Source: an uncultured Lachnospiraceae bacterium (lineage in GTDB: Bacteria; Bacillota; Clostridia; Lachnospirales; Lachnospiraceae). From it: DNA of 64,000 nucleotides. The translations under genes and the position numbers were made by a program. The DNA is taken from assembly GCA_947382415.1 (NCBI GenBank), contig CANCYO010000007.1, forward strand, positions 1-64,000. The letters are read 5' to 3'. The notes beneath the pieces were generated by a model that saw only the letters and a program-made list of their open reading frames with translations, had not been told where the DNA came from and made no database searches. The first letter of the stretch is position 1; every line of letters starts with the position of its first letter. Of this stretch, positions 23,453-32,389 are shown in pieces.

Positions 23453-26056
23453 TTACCTGCGATCCCATTTTGTCAGGATCAATCGGTTTCTGCCGTCCCG
23501 ATATTGATAGTCCATCGCATCCATTCTTTTCTTTACCATATAGATACCAAGACCTCCGATCTTGCGGTTTTCCAGCAGTTCCTCTACATTCGGATCGGGT
23601 CTCTCCAGGGGATTGTAGGGAAGCCCGTTATCCTCAAAACAGAGTGTCACTTCCTGCATTGCGCTATGCATTGCATTTTGCATTTCACCATGCATTGTTT
23701 TGTCCTCTGCATCTCTCACCCGCAGGCCCACCGTGACTTCTGTGGCGCCGCTGTAATAGCAGATATTGGAAAAAATCTCATCCACCGCCATCAGGCATTT
23801 GGCGATATTTTTCATGGCCACCTTTTGTTCCTTCAGATTCTCCTCCACAAAGACGGCAAATTCCTGAATGTGCTTCATGGTAGGTATTCCGGTCTTTTCC
23901 AGAAAATCACTGCCGTGATAGGTGATGGCCAGCATGGTGATATCGTCAAACTGTTCCACTCCTCTCTGGAATCTGTCCACATCCCGCCATACCAGTTTCA
24001 GAAGGCTTTCCGGAGATGCATCCTTCAACTGTTCTGTCACCGCACAAAGCCTGCTCTCTCCGTACAGTTCTTTCTCTTTACTGGTGGCCTCTGTCACACC
24101 ATCCGTATAGAGCAGCAGTGAATCCTCCTGATGCAGCCTCAGTTTGGACTGTCTGTACGCCGTGTCCTCCATGCCCGCCAGCACCAGATCTCCCGGGGTG
24201 GTCACATAGGCACAAAGACCGTCCCGGGAACGGATCAGCGGACGGCAGTGTCCGGCATTGACAAATATCAGCTCCCCGGAAGAAATGGTCAGAACGCCGA
24301 TCCATGCCGTGACAAACATACCGTTTTTGTTATTTGCACACAGGCTGTTGTTAATCTCCGCCACGGCCTTGTCCAGCGGCAGCTCCATGCTGATATGACT
24401 GCGTATGAGTGTCCGGGAGACTACCATGAACAGAGCCGCGGGCACACCCTTGCCGGACACATCGGCCATGACCAGCGCCAGATGATTCTCGTCCAGGAAG
24501 AAAAAATCGTAAAAATCCCCTCCCACTCCTTTGGCGGGAGTCATGGAAGCCGCCAGCGTAAAATCCTGTCTGCCCGTAAAAATACCCTCCACCGCGGGCA
24601 GCATGTCCGCCTGTAAGCGGGAAGCCACCTGTATCTCCGTGCGGATGCGTTCTTTCTCCGCGGTGACACTGGCAAGATTTTTCACATAACTCTGTATCTG
24701 GGCCGTCATGCCGTTAAAAGCATTGCCCAGATCCTCCACCTCATCCCCGGTACCGATATAAATCTGATAATCCAGATTGCCTCCGTCTATCCGGGCCACC
24801 TCCCGGGTCAGTCTGCGAATGGGATCCGTAAGCCTTTTGGAAAACAGGGAACCCGACAGGCAGATACACAGGGCCACTGCTGCCAGCACGGCCACAAAAT
24901 ACGAGAGCATCCGCCGGATAGCCCCGTCCTGTCTGGCCGCCACCTGTTCTGTCAGCGCCAGTATCATTTCCTGACTTTCCTTTGCGGGGGCAACCACCTC
25001 CGCCACATCGATGACGGTGACAAAACTCCAGCCCAGTCTGTGCAGCGGGGCATATGCCATATAGACCTCCCTGCCGTCCAGCCCAAGCTTCAAAAAGGCT
25101 GTCTCTCCATCCACCATCCGGCAGGCTGCCTCTGCAAGCTGCGTATTTTTGCTCTTTCGCAGATCTCCGTCCTGCTCCGGCAAGGCTGCGGTCTCCCCCT
25201 CCGCCCGGCCGGACACCATGACCTGACCTTTCTCATTTACCAGAAAGGCATAACCCTTTTCTCCGATGACCGTATTCAACACGGCATTGTTTACCGTCTT
25301 CAGATAGGAACCCACTCCCGCCACCGCCACCGGTTCTTCGCCCAGATACACGGGACTGGCGCATACGATGCAGTCTCCGCCCTGATGGATATCCCGGATG
25401 ACGTCGGTGTAGACGATCTGCCCGGGAGCGCATTTCTGTGCCCGCTGATACCACTGCCTCTGATCCGCCTCATAAAACAGGGGAATCAGGGTCTCCTCGC
25501 CTTCATATTTGCTGTAGGCAATGTAATCCGCTTGAATCATCCAGCCGCTCTTTGTGGCTATGTAGGTGGAGGAAACCATGTCATTATGCGCATTGTACTG
25601 CACCAGAAGATCCTGAATATTTCCAAGCTTGCGCAATTCCTCCTCCGAATCCGGTTCCAGATGCTCCGACCACAGAAGCTGTGCCGCAAGCTCAGAGGAA
25701 CTCGCCACAGGCAGCGCCACCTCTCTGTCGGGATATTTTTCCGGATGTTCATAAATATTCTGCGCCTGCGCCGCTATACCCAGCACATAGGCCTCCACCG
25801 CCGCAAACCGCTCCTCTATGTATGCGGCCTTTTCCACCGCGATATCCTGAAGATTGCCCACCGCCTGCTCCTCCAGCGCCTGCTCCGCATCTTCGGCGGC
25901 AGTCCGTCCCAGCTCTCTGCTGCTCTCCATGGAAATACCCTTCATGGTGAAAAGACTGTAAATGCTCACGCCTCCGGAGAGCAATATGGCAATGGAAACC
26001 ATGGCCAGCAGAAGGCTGTTCACCTTGCGGCCGATCTTTCTTTTTTTATATGCCAT
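23453..26056 (-). CDS. Cache-HAMP-PP2C phosphatase with C-terminal HATPase (partner-switch regulator)
   Basis: The 867-aa membrane sensor has an N-terminal helix (about 14-36), an extracellular Cache-type domain (about 60-355), a second helix (about 385-403) and HAMP (about 403-456). A SpoIIE/RsbU-type PP2C domain follows (about 500-712; GGDFYDFF, DVSGKG, TDGVTEA, FDDITML), then an anti-sigma-type HATPase (about 725-865; DEIFSNICYY, DNGLPYNP, GGLGIYMVKKRMD). It should sense an external signal, dephosphorylate a STAS antagonist and possibly rephosphorylate it. The STAS partner is encoded two genes upstream. It overlaps the GNAT gene by 11 bp. A small ATGCA-repeat insertion lies in the HATPase. 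Confidence 0.9.
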   Translation of the reverse strand: MAYKKRKIGRKVNSLLLAMVSIAILLSGGVSIYSLFTMKGISMESSRELGRTAAEDAEQALEEQAVGNLQDIAVEKAAYIEERFAAVEAYVLGIAAQAQNIYEHPEKYPDREVALPVASSSELAAQLLWSEHLEPDSEEELRKLGNIQDLLVQYNAHNDMVSSTYIATKSGWMIQADYIAYSKYEGEETLIPLFYEADQRQWYQRAQKCAPGQIVYTDVIRDIHQGGDCIVCASPVYLGEEPVAVAGVGSYLKTVNNAVLNTVIGEKGYAFLVNEKGQVMVSGRAEGETAALPEQDGDLRKSKNTQLAEAACRMVDGETAFLKLGLDGREVYMAYAPLHRLGWSFVTVIDVAEVVAPAKESQEMILALTEQVAARQDGAIRRMLSYFVAVLAAVALCICLSGSLFSKRLTDPIRRLTREVARIDGGNLDYQIYIGTGDEVEDLGNAFNGMTAQIQSYVKNLASVTAEKERIRTEIQVASRLQADMLPAVEGIFTGRQDFTLAASMTPAKGVGGDFYDFFFLDENHLALVMADVSGKGVPAALFMVVSRTLIRSHISMELPLDKAVAEINNSLCANNKNGMFVTAWIGVLTISSGELIFVNAGHCRPLIRSRDGLCAYVTTPGDLVLAGMEDTAYRQSKLRLHQEDSLLLYTDGVTEATSKEKELYGESRLCAVTEQLKDASPESLLKLVWRDVDRFQRGVEQFDDITMLAITYHGSDFLEKTGIPTMKHIQEFAVFVEENLKEQKVAMKNIAKCLMAVDEIFSNICYYSGATEVTVGLRVRDAEDKTMHGEMQNAMHSAMQEVTLCFEDNGLPYNPLERPDPNVEELLENRKIGGLGIYMVKKRMDAMDYQYRDGRNRLILTKWDRR

Positions 26057-27143
26057 CTATCTGTTCCCTCCTACTACTACTTTCATAACAAGCCCTGATA
26101 TAGCCAAGCAGCCCGGAGAATTCCCCGCTCAGACAATAGTCCTCAAAACAGATCTCCACTTCTCCCGGATGGTGCATCACCAGATACTCCCTTTCACTGC
26201 ACAGAGGTTTTAGGCCGGTAAAAAAATAGCCGTACTTTCTCAATATTTGATAAGCCTGCACTGCCTGAGGCTCACTGCAGTTGAGGAAGACTCCTGCGGT
26301 CTGCCTCCCCCTGAGAGGATATCGGGAATGCAGCTCCCGAATACGCTGCTCCAAGTCCACACCTGCGTGTTGGATCCGAATCTCCAGACTGCTGTGCATC
26401 ACGTCATTATTATATGTAATCTGGGAGAGCTGCACCGGTATTTTATCTGATTTTTCCAATAAACTTTTTCTGGTATGCTCTGTCAGCCGGTAGTCCACCC
26501 CCAGACGGTCATAGACTTTTTGACAGAAGCTCCAATGCTCAGGAGGCAGATACAGATTTCCCGCATCCCGCTTACCCACCGCCCGGATCTGAATTCCCTG
26601 AGAAAGTTTTGTATTTCTTCCATTGTTATAGGAATGCGACATGCGCGCCGTATCAAACACATTCAACACTGCGCCCGTAGCCCGCAGTCCCAGCCGGTAC
26701 AGTAATCTCTGGGTCACATCACAAAACAGCACCGGTAGACAGAATGCCGCCGAGTAAGGACGGGACAGCAAAATGTTCATGCCATATTCAAAAAAAGGCA
26801 TGGCAAGCCCATACCCGCGGTATCTTTTCCGAAAGATCTGGGATGCGATCTCGCACATTTCCTCCTCGGGACAGAACTGTTTCAGAATCAGCATTCCGGC
26901 AATCGTTGTCTCCCGGATCTCCGCCACCAGAAAGGTGATCTCACCCTCCTCTGCTTTCCTGTGAATATAGGACGGATCGTAGAAACCCCGCTTAAAATAG
27001 CTGTCTCCATACTCGTCCCGTATACAGGCGATCATACCTTCAGCGTCGCCCTCCCGATAAGGCCTCAGGCATACTTTCAGGGATTTTCCCGTCCGGTCGG
27101 TCAGGTTCAGCATTTTCTGATATTTGTCATTCATACTCACCAT
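26046..27143 (-). CDS. GNAT-family N-acetyltransferase-like protein
   Basis: The 365-aa protein has a GNAT-like N-terminal domain (about 20-170), including FLVAEIRETTIAGMLIL and the acetyl-CoA loop region FRKRYRGYGLAMPFFEYG. A C-terminal extension of about 190 residues has no named domain that I recognise. The start at 27143 has GGGGA 9 bp upstream; longer frames would overlap the STAS gene. Lying between a STAS gene and a phosphatase of the partner-switch type, it may act in the same signalling system. Its acceptor is unknown. Confidence 0.7.
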   Translation of the reverse strand: MVSMNDKYQKMLNLTDRTGKSLKVCLRPYREGDAEGMIACIRDEYGDSYFKRGFYDPSYIHRKAEEGEITFLVAEIRETTIAGMLILKQFCPEEEMCEIASQIFRKRYRGYGLAMPFFEYGMNILLSRPYSAAFCLPVLFCDVTQRLLYRLGLRATGAVLNVFDTARMSHSYNNGRNTKLSQGIQIRAVGKRDAGNLYLPPEHWSFCQKVYDRLGVDYRLTEHTRKSLLEKSDKIPVQLSQITYNNDVMHSSLEIRIQHAGVDLEQRIRELHSRYPLRGRQTAGVFLNCSEPQAVQAYQILRKYGYFFTGLKPLCSEREYLVMHHPGEVEICFEDYCLSGEFSGLLGYIRACYESSSRREQIDGI

Positions 27144-27159
27144 ACGCACATATCCCCGC

Positions 27160-27477
27160 TTATGCCGCACCTGTACCGCGTTTGACATTGAGAATCTCCG
27201 AGAATCCGGTGATGGTAAAGACCTCAAGAATCTCCTCATTGGCGCCCTGCACCAGCATGACGCCATCCTGATTTTTCATGGTCTTATGGGTTGCCAGCAG
27301 CACACGCAGCCCGGCGGAAGAGATATATTCCAGTGCGGAAAAATCAAGCACCAGCTCCCTGACATCCGCCAGAGAAGCCTTCAGCTCGGTCTCAAGCTGC
27401 GGAGCCGTGGCAGTGTCGAGCCTGCCGCTCAGCCGCAAAATCAGTTTTTCCTGTTCTCTGCTCTTGTCTATTGTCAT
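27160..27477 (-). CDS. STAS-domain anti-sigma factor antagonist
   Basis: The 105-aa protein is a stand-alone STAS domain like SpoIIAA and RsbV. The segment LVLDFSALEYISSAGLRVLL (about 40-59) carries the serine (in YISSAGL) that is phosphorylated and dephosphorylated in partner switching. It lies in one operon with a PP2C/HATPase sensor, which likely controls its phosphorylation. No sigma factor is encoded nearby, so the final target is open. Confidence 0.9.
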   Translation of the reverse strand: MTIDKSREQEKLILRLSGRLDTATAPQLETELKASLADVRELVLDFSALEYISSAGLRVLLATHKTMKNQDGVMLVQGANEEILEVFTITGFSEILNVKRGTGAA

Positions 27478-27534
27478 AGTCCGCTTCCCTCCTATTATTT
27501 TTTTGTTAAATTTTACTGTTCTTTTTGTCCGATT

Positions 27535-27804
27535 TTACTGTTCCCAGGAAGGCTTCCTGGCAAATCCCACATGATAGGTGATCTTTTCCATGGTCAGTTC
27601 ATGCTCCCCAATGAGATATTTTCCCACCGTGATATCCTTACCGATGATCCTTCCTCTGGGATAGTCGTTCAGACAGCGGTTCAGCACAGCGGCCTGCTCC
27701 TCCTTCGCCTGATCGGACAGAGGAGAATTGGGGTTGACACTGCCTATGGGCACCAGCTTTATGTAATGGATATCCGCCAGAGAAGCCTTTTCCTGTTTAT
27801 TCAT
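27535..27804 (-). CDS. Small protein of unknown function in the DUF2589 operon
   Basis: The 89-aa protein is soluble and has no recognised domain. It contains LVPIGSVNPNSPLSDQAKEE in its first half and ends in an aromatic, basic tail. It starts 1 bp after the upstream DUF2589 gene, so it is cotranscribed and probably coupled. I see no homology to the other operon products. Confidence 0.6.
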   Translation of the reverse strand: MNKQEKASLADIHYIKLVPIGSVNPNSPLSDQAKEEQAAVLNRCLNDYPRGRIIGKDITVGKYLIGEHELTMEKITYHVGFARKPSWEQ

Positions 27805-27805
27805 C

Positions 27806-28918
27806 TTATTGCTCCTGCTTTATCTTTCCTGCGATGACGTCGTTGTACTCCGCCTTTTTGTCAAAAAGCTCCTTTTCGATACTATCCACGTTGGCCTGCA
27901 GGGTAACGGCGGCTTTCTGCGCTTTTGCAAGCGCGGTATAACAGTTTTCACTCTCGCCGTATTCTCCCGCCTCGCCTTCACTGTTGAAGGCTTTCAGCGC
28001 GAACATACCGGACACGCCTTCCTCCTGCTCTCCGGTGTCGGAAAGCAGCCTGATCATCTCCTGAGCCTGATTCTTAAGAACGCCCCAGCTCTGATTGACC
28101 GTCTCCATATTGTTGGTATAGAGCGCAGCTTTTGCACTGTCCTCCTCATTATCCTGATCCAGTCCGCCGATCAGCTTCGTCAAGCTGCCCTGATAAGTGT
28201 TGAGCTGGACTGACGCCAGTCTCCTGATCTGCTGGATACTGCTGTCCAGATTTTCTCTGGCAGCCCTGAGACGATTTTCAATCTGACTGATCTCCTGGCG
28301 CAGCGCTTTCTGTTTCTCCGCCTTCATCTTGGCCTGCCCTGAGAGCTCCTGTCCGTTTCCGTCCTTCAGGGTACTCCCTACCAGCATGGGCGACACATTG
28401 GCGGCCATCATATCCAGCACTCTGGCCAGTCCCTCGGGGGTGCCATGGTTGGTGGCGCGGACGTCCACATGATACTTGGCGGAATTGTCGCTGCTTCTGG
28501 TATTGGCCTGATGAGCGCTGACACTGCCTGTCACGTTTACCTTAATAAAACCTATTCTGGCGCTGCCGCTCAGGGATGCGCCCATGTCCATGGCAGATTC
28601 CGATTTTTCGCTCTGCTTTACCTCCATGTCAAAGAGAATATTCACTTCGTCCACCTGAAGATTGGGAATGGGCACAATGGCTAACAACGGCACATGGACT
28701 TTCATTTCGTCCAGATTGCTGGTGCCGTCCTCGTTGACGCTGCGCTGCTGATAGCCGAAGATAACATTGCGTATGTTCCCCTTTTCATCAAATCCCACAT
28801 TATTGATAAAATCCGCCGTGGAATTGGCCAGTTGGGTGCTGGCATCCGCCGCCGCGCGCAAGGGCGCGCCGATGAGCTGATCCATCTGTAAGCCTGCAAA
28901 CTGTTCTGCAATTGCCAT
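27806..28918 (-). CDS. DUF2589 domain protein, long form
   Basis: The 370-aa protein belongs to DUF2589. The N-terminus (MAIAEQFAGLQMDQLIGAPL) is an amphipathic helix region. A beta-rich part follows with VPLLAIVPIPNLQVDEVNILFDMEVK (about 74-99, key residues PLL, IPNLQV and FDMEV), the family hallmark. The second half (about 200-365) is helical and Gln/Glu/Lys-rich, likely coiled coil. A second DUF2589 gene lies two genes upstream, so the two may form a heteromer. The function of DUF2589 is unknown. Confidence 0.75.
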   Translation of the reverse strand: MAIAEQFAGLQMDQLIGAPLRAAADASTQLANSTADFINNVGFDEKGNIRNVIFGYQQRSVNEDGTSNLDEMKVHVPLLAIVPIPNLQVDEVNILFDMEVKQSEKSESAMDMGASLSGSARIGFIKVNVTGSVSAHQANTRSSDNSAKYHVDVRATNHGTPEGLARVLDMMAANVSPMLVGSTLKDGNGQELSGQAKMKAEKQKALRQEISQIENRLRAARENLDSSIQQIRRLASVQLNTYQGSLTKLIGGLDQDNEEDSAKAALYTNNMETVNQSWGVLKNQAQEMIRLLSDTGEQEEGVSGMFALKAFNSEGEAGEYGESENCYTALAKAQKAAVTLQANVDSIEKELFDKKAEYNDVIAGKIKQEQ

Positions 28919-29184
28919 TTCGATCCCTTCTTTCTGATTTGATTTGTTTGATTAGTTTTATTTATTTGCCTGTTAATTCTGCTTATCTTCCTGTGTCTCC
29001 TTTTGCTCTCTGCCTGTCTCCGTACCGGGCGGCGAAAGTCCGTTATGACCACGCTCTCCACAAACAGGATATCCTCCCCGGCCTCCCACTTAAAATTCAA
29101 AAGCATCCGCAGATTCATCTCTGCGGCCAGTTGCCGGGCATGAGCCGACAGTTTCTTTGGAACACGATCCGCTCTGCTCTCCAT
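28702..29184 (-). CDS. Short unknown gene between the DUF2589 genes; 3' end uncertain
   Basis: The start ATG at 29184 overlaps the upstream stop (TGATG). The first 50 codons (MESRADRVPKKLSAHARQLA then NLRMLLNFKWEAGED) look real. In the given frame it then runs 217 bp into the next gene, which is unusual. Another frame from about 29040 ends at a TAA near 28976 with an acidic, Gln/Glu-rich tail, just ahead of the next ribosome site. A one-base frameshift, real or an assembly error, is therefore possible. Function unknown. Confidence 0.45.
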   Translation of the reverse strand: MESRADRVPKKLSAHARQLAAEMNLRMLLNFKWEAGEDILFVESVVITDFRRPVRRQAESKRRHRKISRINRQINKTNQTNQIRKKGSKWQLQNSLQAYRWISSSARPCARRRMPAPNWPIPRRILSIMWDLMKRGTYAMLSSAISSAASTRTAPAIWTK

Positions 29185-30011
29185 CACTCATAATCCTTAT
29201 CCAGTCCCAGCTCAATCTCCCTGTTCATGATCTTTTCCTGATATTCCATGATGCGGTTGGCGATGTGGGACTGGGCCATCAGATACTTGTCTCTGTCAAA
29301 TTCTCTGGTGTTTTCCTCAAAGGTCTCCCTGCTGATCTGTTCCATGCGCTCCTGCTCGGCCATCATATCCGAAACCTTTTGATAGAGCTGCTTTAGTTTC
29401 TGAATCTTGGCCTTCATTCTGGAAATTTCCTGCCGTATCCGCTTCTGGTCGTCGCTGCCCAGATTTCCGTCCACAGCCACGGGAGTGGTATCTGTCTTTT
29501 TGGCGATCTGATTAGAGCTGAGCATGTCCGTGAGCCGCATGATTCCCTCCGTGGCAGGCAGAGAGGTTATTTTCATCTTATAGTTCACTCTGGGCAGAAA
29601 ATCGCTCTCCCGCTGTTCCGGGGAACAGATGCGGGCTGTGATCCTGCAGTTTCCGTCCTCTCCCTTCTCCGCCTTTACCTCGGTGGAAAAATCAATTTCC
29701 GCCTTCTCCACATTCAGATTTGTGACGGGTATGATCGAGAGGAGAGGCACCTGCATCTGGAGATTGTCCACACTGTAACCGTCCTCCCCCTCGGGCCGCA
29801 CCTGCTCATAGGCAATGTTGATATGATTCAGGCACACGGTCTCCTCCGTCCCTTTTTGACGGAGCGTCCCCATGCTCTTGATCGCCTCAACCACCTGCGC
29901 CCGGAGCTGCCTGTTGGATTTGGCCAGCGCATGAAGAGGCGCGTAGACCAGATCGTCCAGCAAAATAAAATCGCTTTCCTTAAAACTGCTGTTTTTCTCT
30001 TCCTCAGCCAA
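29184..30011 (-). CDS. DUF2589 domain protein, short form
   Basis: The 275-aa protein has the DUF2589 hallmark VPLLSIIPVTNLNVEKAEIDF, parallel to the longer paralogue downstream. The N-terminus (LDDLVYAPLHALAKSNRQL) gives an amphipathic helix, and the C-terminus (about 190-270) is a predicted coiled coil with many Lys, Glu and Gln. It starts 52 bp after the peptidoglycan hydrolase. Paired DUF2589 paralogues suggest a complex; role unknown. Confidence 0.75.
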   Translation of the reverse strand: MAEEEKNSSFKESDFILLDDLVYAPLHALAKSNRQLRAQVVEAIKSMGTLRQKGTEETVCLNHINIAYEQVRPEGEDGYSVDNLQMQVPLLSIIPVTNLNVEKAEIDFSTEVKAEKGEDGNCRITARICSPEQRESDFLPRVNYKMKITSLPATEGIMRLTDMLSSNQIAKKTDTTPVAVDGNLGSDDQKRIRQEISRMKAKIQKLKQLYQKVSDMMAEQERMEQISRETFEENTREFDRDKYLMAQSHIANRIMEYQEKIMNREIELGLDKDYE

Positions 30012-30063
30012 TGCAGAGCCTCCTCTCTCAGATCACCGTCCGATTATTTTTTAATGTTGTATG

Positions 30064-31107
30064 TCAGCTCAGGAACAGACTGCGCTCTTCCTCTCTTCTG
30101 CGCACCAGACCGGGCAGAACCTTACCGCCGCCTTTGTTGTACAGCAGCAGCTTCTCCGCCACCGTGACCGCATCTCTCCCGGCCACCAGCTTCTGCAGAT
30201 TGCCTTTGCCGCAGTTGTAACAAAAGCTGACCAGCGCGTCAAACTGATTCTGATTGAGAGGAAATGCGATCTCTCCGCTCTTTACGCAGGCATTGACATA
30301 ACCGCCGTACTTCTTCAGATCCTCTTTAAGAAGGCTCCTGGCCGCCCCCTGAGAGGGCAGTTTGTCCCCTTCCTTCACATCGGCGGTATGGCCATAGCCG
30401 ATGGTCCATACGCCGGCGGGACATTTATAGGCCTCCAGACGGCAGCCCTCATATTTGGCCACCAGCTCCACTCCTCTGTCAGAGATCTCCATCTCTCCGG
30501 GCTTTGCCGGGGCGTTCTCCTTCTGAGTCTTTTCCGCCGCACCGTTCATGGCCGCCCGCACATCTCTTCTGAAACCGTCCATGGTATAGCCGCTCTCGAG
30601 CCCCTTCCACAGATGGTCGGGATCTCCGTGTCCGGACGCCACACCTCTGGCATGTCCCTCCTTATGACTGATGATCACACCGTCCGCCAGAGGATCCAGA
30701 TTGTACTGCCTGCACAGAGACGCAAACAATTCCACCGCCGCATTGTAGGTACGGGTCACCACCTCCATGGCAGCCGTGCGGTTGGAACAACTGAAGCTTG
30801 CTCCGCCCGTATAGCGGATGCAGGCGGGCTCGCACATTTCCACACCAATATGAGTGTTGTTGGAGCTGCCGCCGCTGTGCCATCCGCGATGATCCCAGGG
30901 CAGGGTCTGATAGACCGCTCCCGTATTGCCGTCGATAAAGGCATGGACACAGGCTCTGGACTCCTGAGGGCTGTTCCACTTTTTCACGAAAGTTTCCGCC
31001 GAGGGCTGGGGACAACCCACACTGTGAAGCATCAGACCCTTTACCACAATTTTCTTCCCTGCCTTGTAACAGGGATTATTGCTCAAAATACTCTCTATAA
31101 TCTTCAT
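30064..31107 (-). CDS. Two-domain peptidoglycan hydrolase: amidase_2 plus GH24 lysozyme
   Basis: The 347-aa protein starts with an N-acetylmuramoyl-L-alanine amidase type-2 domain (about 20-185), with zinc-ligand candidates H28, H77 and H160 or H165. After an Ala/Lys-rich linker it has a phage-type GH24 lysozyme domain (about 207-347), with catalytic Glu in KYEGCRLEAY (E220) and the CPAGVWTIGYGHT signature. No signal peptide is seen, so it would need lysis or another export route. Its domains look phage-derived, but no holin or phage structural genes adjoin. In this operon it may help release or anchor the injection particle (inference). Confidence 0.88.
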   Translation of the reverse strand: MKIIESILSNNPCYKAGKKIVVKGLMLHSVGCPQPSAETFVKKWNSPQESRACVHAFIDGNTGAVYQTLPWDHRGWHSGGSSNNTHIGVEMCEPACIRYTGGASFSCSNRTAAMEVVTRTYNAAVELFASLCRQYNLDPLADGVIISHKEGHARGVASGHGDPDHLWKGLESGYTMDGFRRDVRAAMNGAAEKTQKENAPAKPGEMEISDRGVELVAKYEGCRLEAYKCPAGVWTIGYGHTADVKEGDKLPSQGAARSLLKEDLKKYGGYVNACVKSGEIAFPLNQNQFDALVSFCYNCGKGNLQKLVAGRDAVTVAEKLLLYNKGGGKVLPGLVRRREEERSLFLS

Positions 31108-31130
31108 GTTATACCTCCTGAAATGATAGT

Positions 31131-32225
31131 TTAGGCAGGATAAGGGCCTGCCTCCTTCTCCACAAGATATCTGTGATTCTTTGACGCTGCCAGAAATCTT
31201 GCCAGACCGGTATCGCTCTTTCGCGGCGCCGCATCATACTCCCGGAAACATTTATTTACATCAAATGCCACGATGCAGCCTGCCGCCGTGTCCTCCGCAG
31301 ACAGATCATGCTCAATAAAATGACGCCACTGTTCGTCGGAACGCAGTACCCTGACTTTGAAAAGCTCCTGCAGCTTTTGCTTTTTCACCGCATCCAACTC
31401 CGCATAGACATACTTGTCAAAAGTCTCCCTGTCCCCGCGAATATACTGCATAGCCGCCATCATCTGGCAAAAAGCCTTGCCGAAATCAAGTGCATTGTTC
31501 TTCAGGGTCATACCGCTTTGCAGCCATGCGGGCTTATAGGCATACCGCATAAAACTGTAATCCGGCAGATGTCCAATCCGGCCATGGCCCAGATAGACAA
31601 TGCTCTTGTCCCGAAACGCATTGGGAGGCGTGTGCGAATACCGGTTTCCCTCCAGATTGTCCGGAAGGGTATCCAGAGTAAACGTCAGCTTTACCTCCCG
31701 GGTGTCCCTCAATTCATGCACATCTCCCTGAATGTTGTTCACATGCCGGGCAGGTATTCCGGCAAAATAACTGTGCGCCCATGTGTCCGCCAGAATATGC
31801 ATTGCCATACCGATGGCGGGCAGACTTCCATCCGCTTTAGCCTGCTGTACCATCTTCACCATAAGCGGGCTGTCGGGAAGACACAATCTCTTAAACTCTC
31901 TCTGTTCTTCCTCCGACAGCTCAGCCGCCGCAATTTCACCGTGAAGATTGCCGGGCAGAAAATGAAACGCACTCCAGATGCCTCCCACCTGCCTGAGCTG
32001 TTCTTTTGTATAAGCCCTCAGATCCGTAAACTGCGCTGTGAGCTCATCGTCGGAATTGACAGTCACAGACAGCCTGTCCGCAGACACACCCTTTTTCTTC
32101 AGCAGACTCTCAGAACACTCGTCTACAAACTGAGCATAATAGGCGATCTCCTCCGCCTCTCTCCGCCCGTAACCGGCCAGACGCGCCGCGCAATAAGTTC
32201 CATAATAATGAAAATCTAAATTCAA
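31131..32225 (-). CDS. DUF6765 family protein
   Basis: The 364-aa protein begins NLDFHYYGTYCAARLAGYG after a TTG start with AAAGGAGG 7 bp upstream. It carries the conserved segment HILADTWAHSYFAG (H143, D147, H151), a helical metal-site pattern resembling the zinc phospholipase C/S1-P1 nuclease fold. That resemblance is my inference; the family has no assigned function. It is the first gene of the nine-gene operon down to 23.5 kb and faces the XRE gene divergently across a palindromic operator. Confidence 0.7.
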   Translation of the reverse strand: MNLDFHYYGTYCAARLAGYGRREAEEIAYYAQFVDECSESLLKKKGVSADRLSVTVNSDDELTAQFTDLRAYTKEQLRQVGGIWSAFHFLPGNLHGEIAAAELSEEEQREFKRLCLPDSPLMVKMVQQAKADGSLPAIGMAMHILADTWAHSYFAGIPARHVNNIQGDVHELRDTREVKLTFTLDTLPDNLEGNRYSHTPPNAFRDKSIVYLGHGRIGHLPDYSFMRYAYKPAWLQSGMTLKNNALDFGKAFCQMMAAMQYIRGDRETFDKYVYAELDAVKKQKLQELFKVRVLRSDEQWRHFIEHDLSAEDTAAGCIVAFDVNKCFREYDAAPRKSDTGLARFLAASKNHRYLVEKEAGPYPA

Positions 32226-32279
32226 AACTGCACCTCCTTTGATCTGTCAGTCTGTTAATGAGTTCGGATATCCGTGGTT

Positions 32280-32298
32280 ACATAATACGATATTTTGT
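32280..32298. promoter_or_regulatory. Operator palindrome O1 between DUF6765 and XRE genes
   Basis: ACATAATA-CGA-TATTTTGT is an 8+3+8 palindrome with one mismatch. A perfect version lies at 33042-33060. Its place in the divergent intergenic region suggests that one regulator, most simply the adjacent XRE protein, controls both directions. Confidence 0.6.
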
Positions 32299-32389
32299 TA
32301 ACTTTAAATAATGTTAAACTGCGTTGCTTGTGGCAACGGGCAATTTTGCCTACAATAGTGGTAACGACGAAAAAAGGAGGTTATCCCGG

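Noticed and set aside
23453..26056. Reading this gene as the sporulation protein SpoIIE
   Set aside because: It has a Cache sensor and HAMP plus HATPase and lies away from the divIC-tilS context. The true spoIIE position is at 6748-8025.
25040..26098. 352-codon plus-strand frame in the Cache phosphatase region
   Set aside because: Shadow frame; the minus-strand protein has clear Cache, HAMP, PP2C and HATPase domains.
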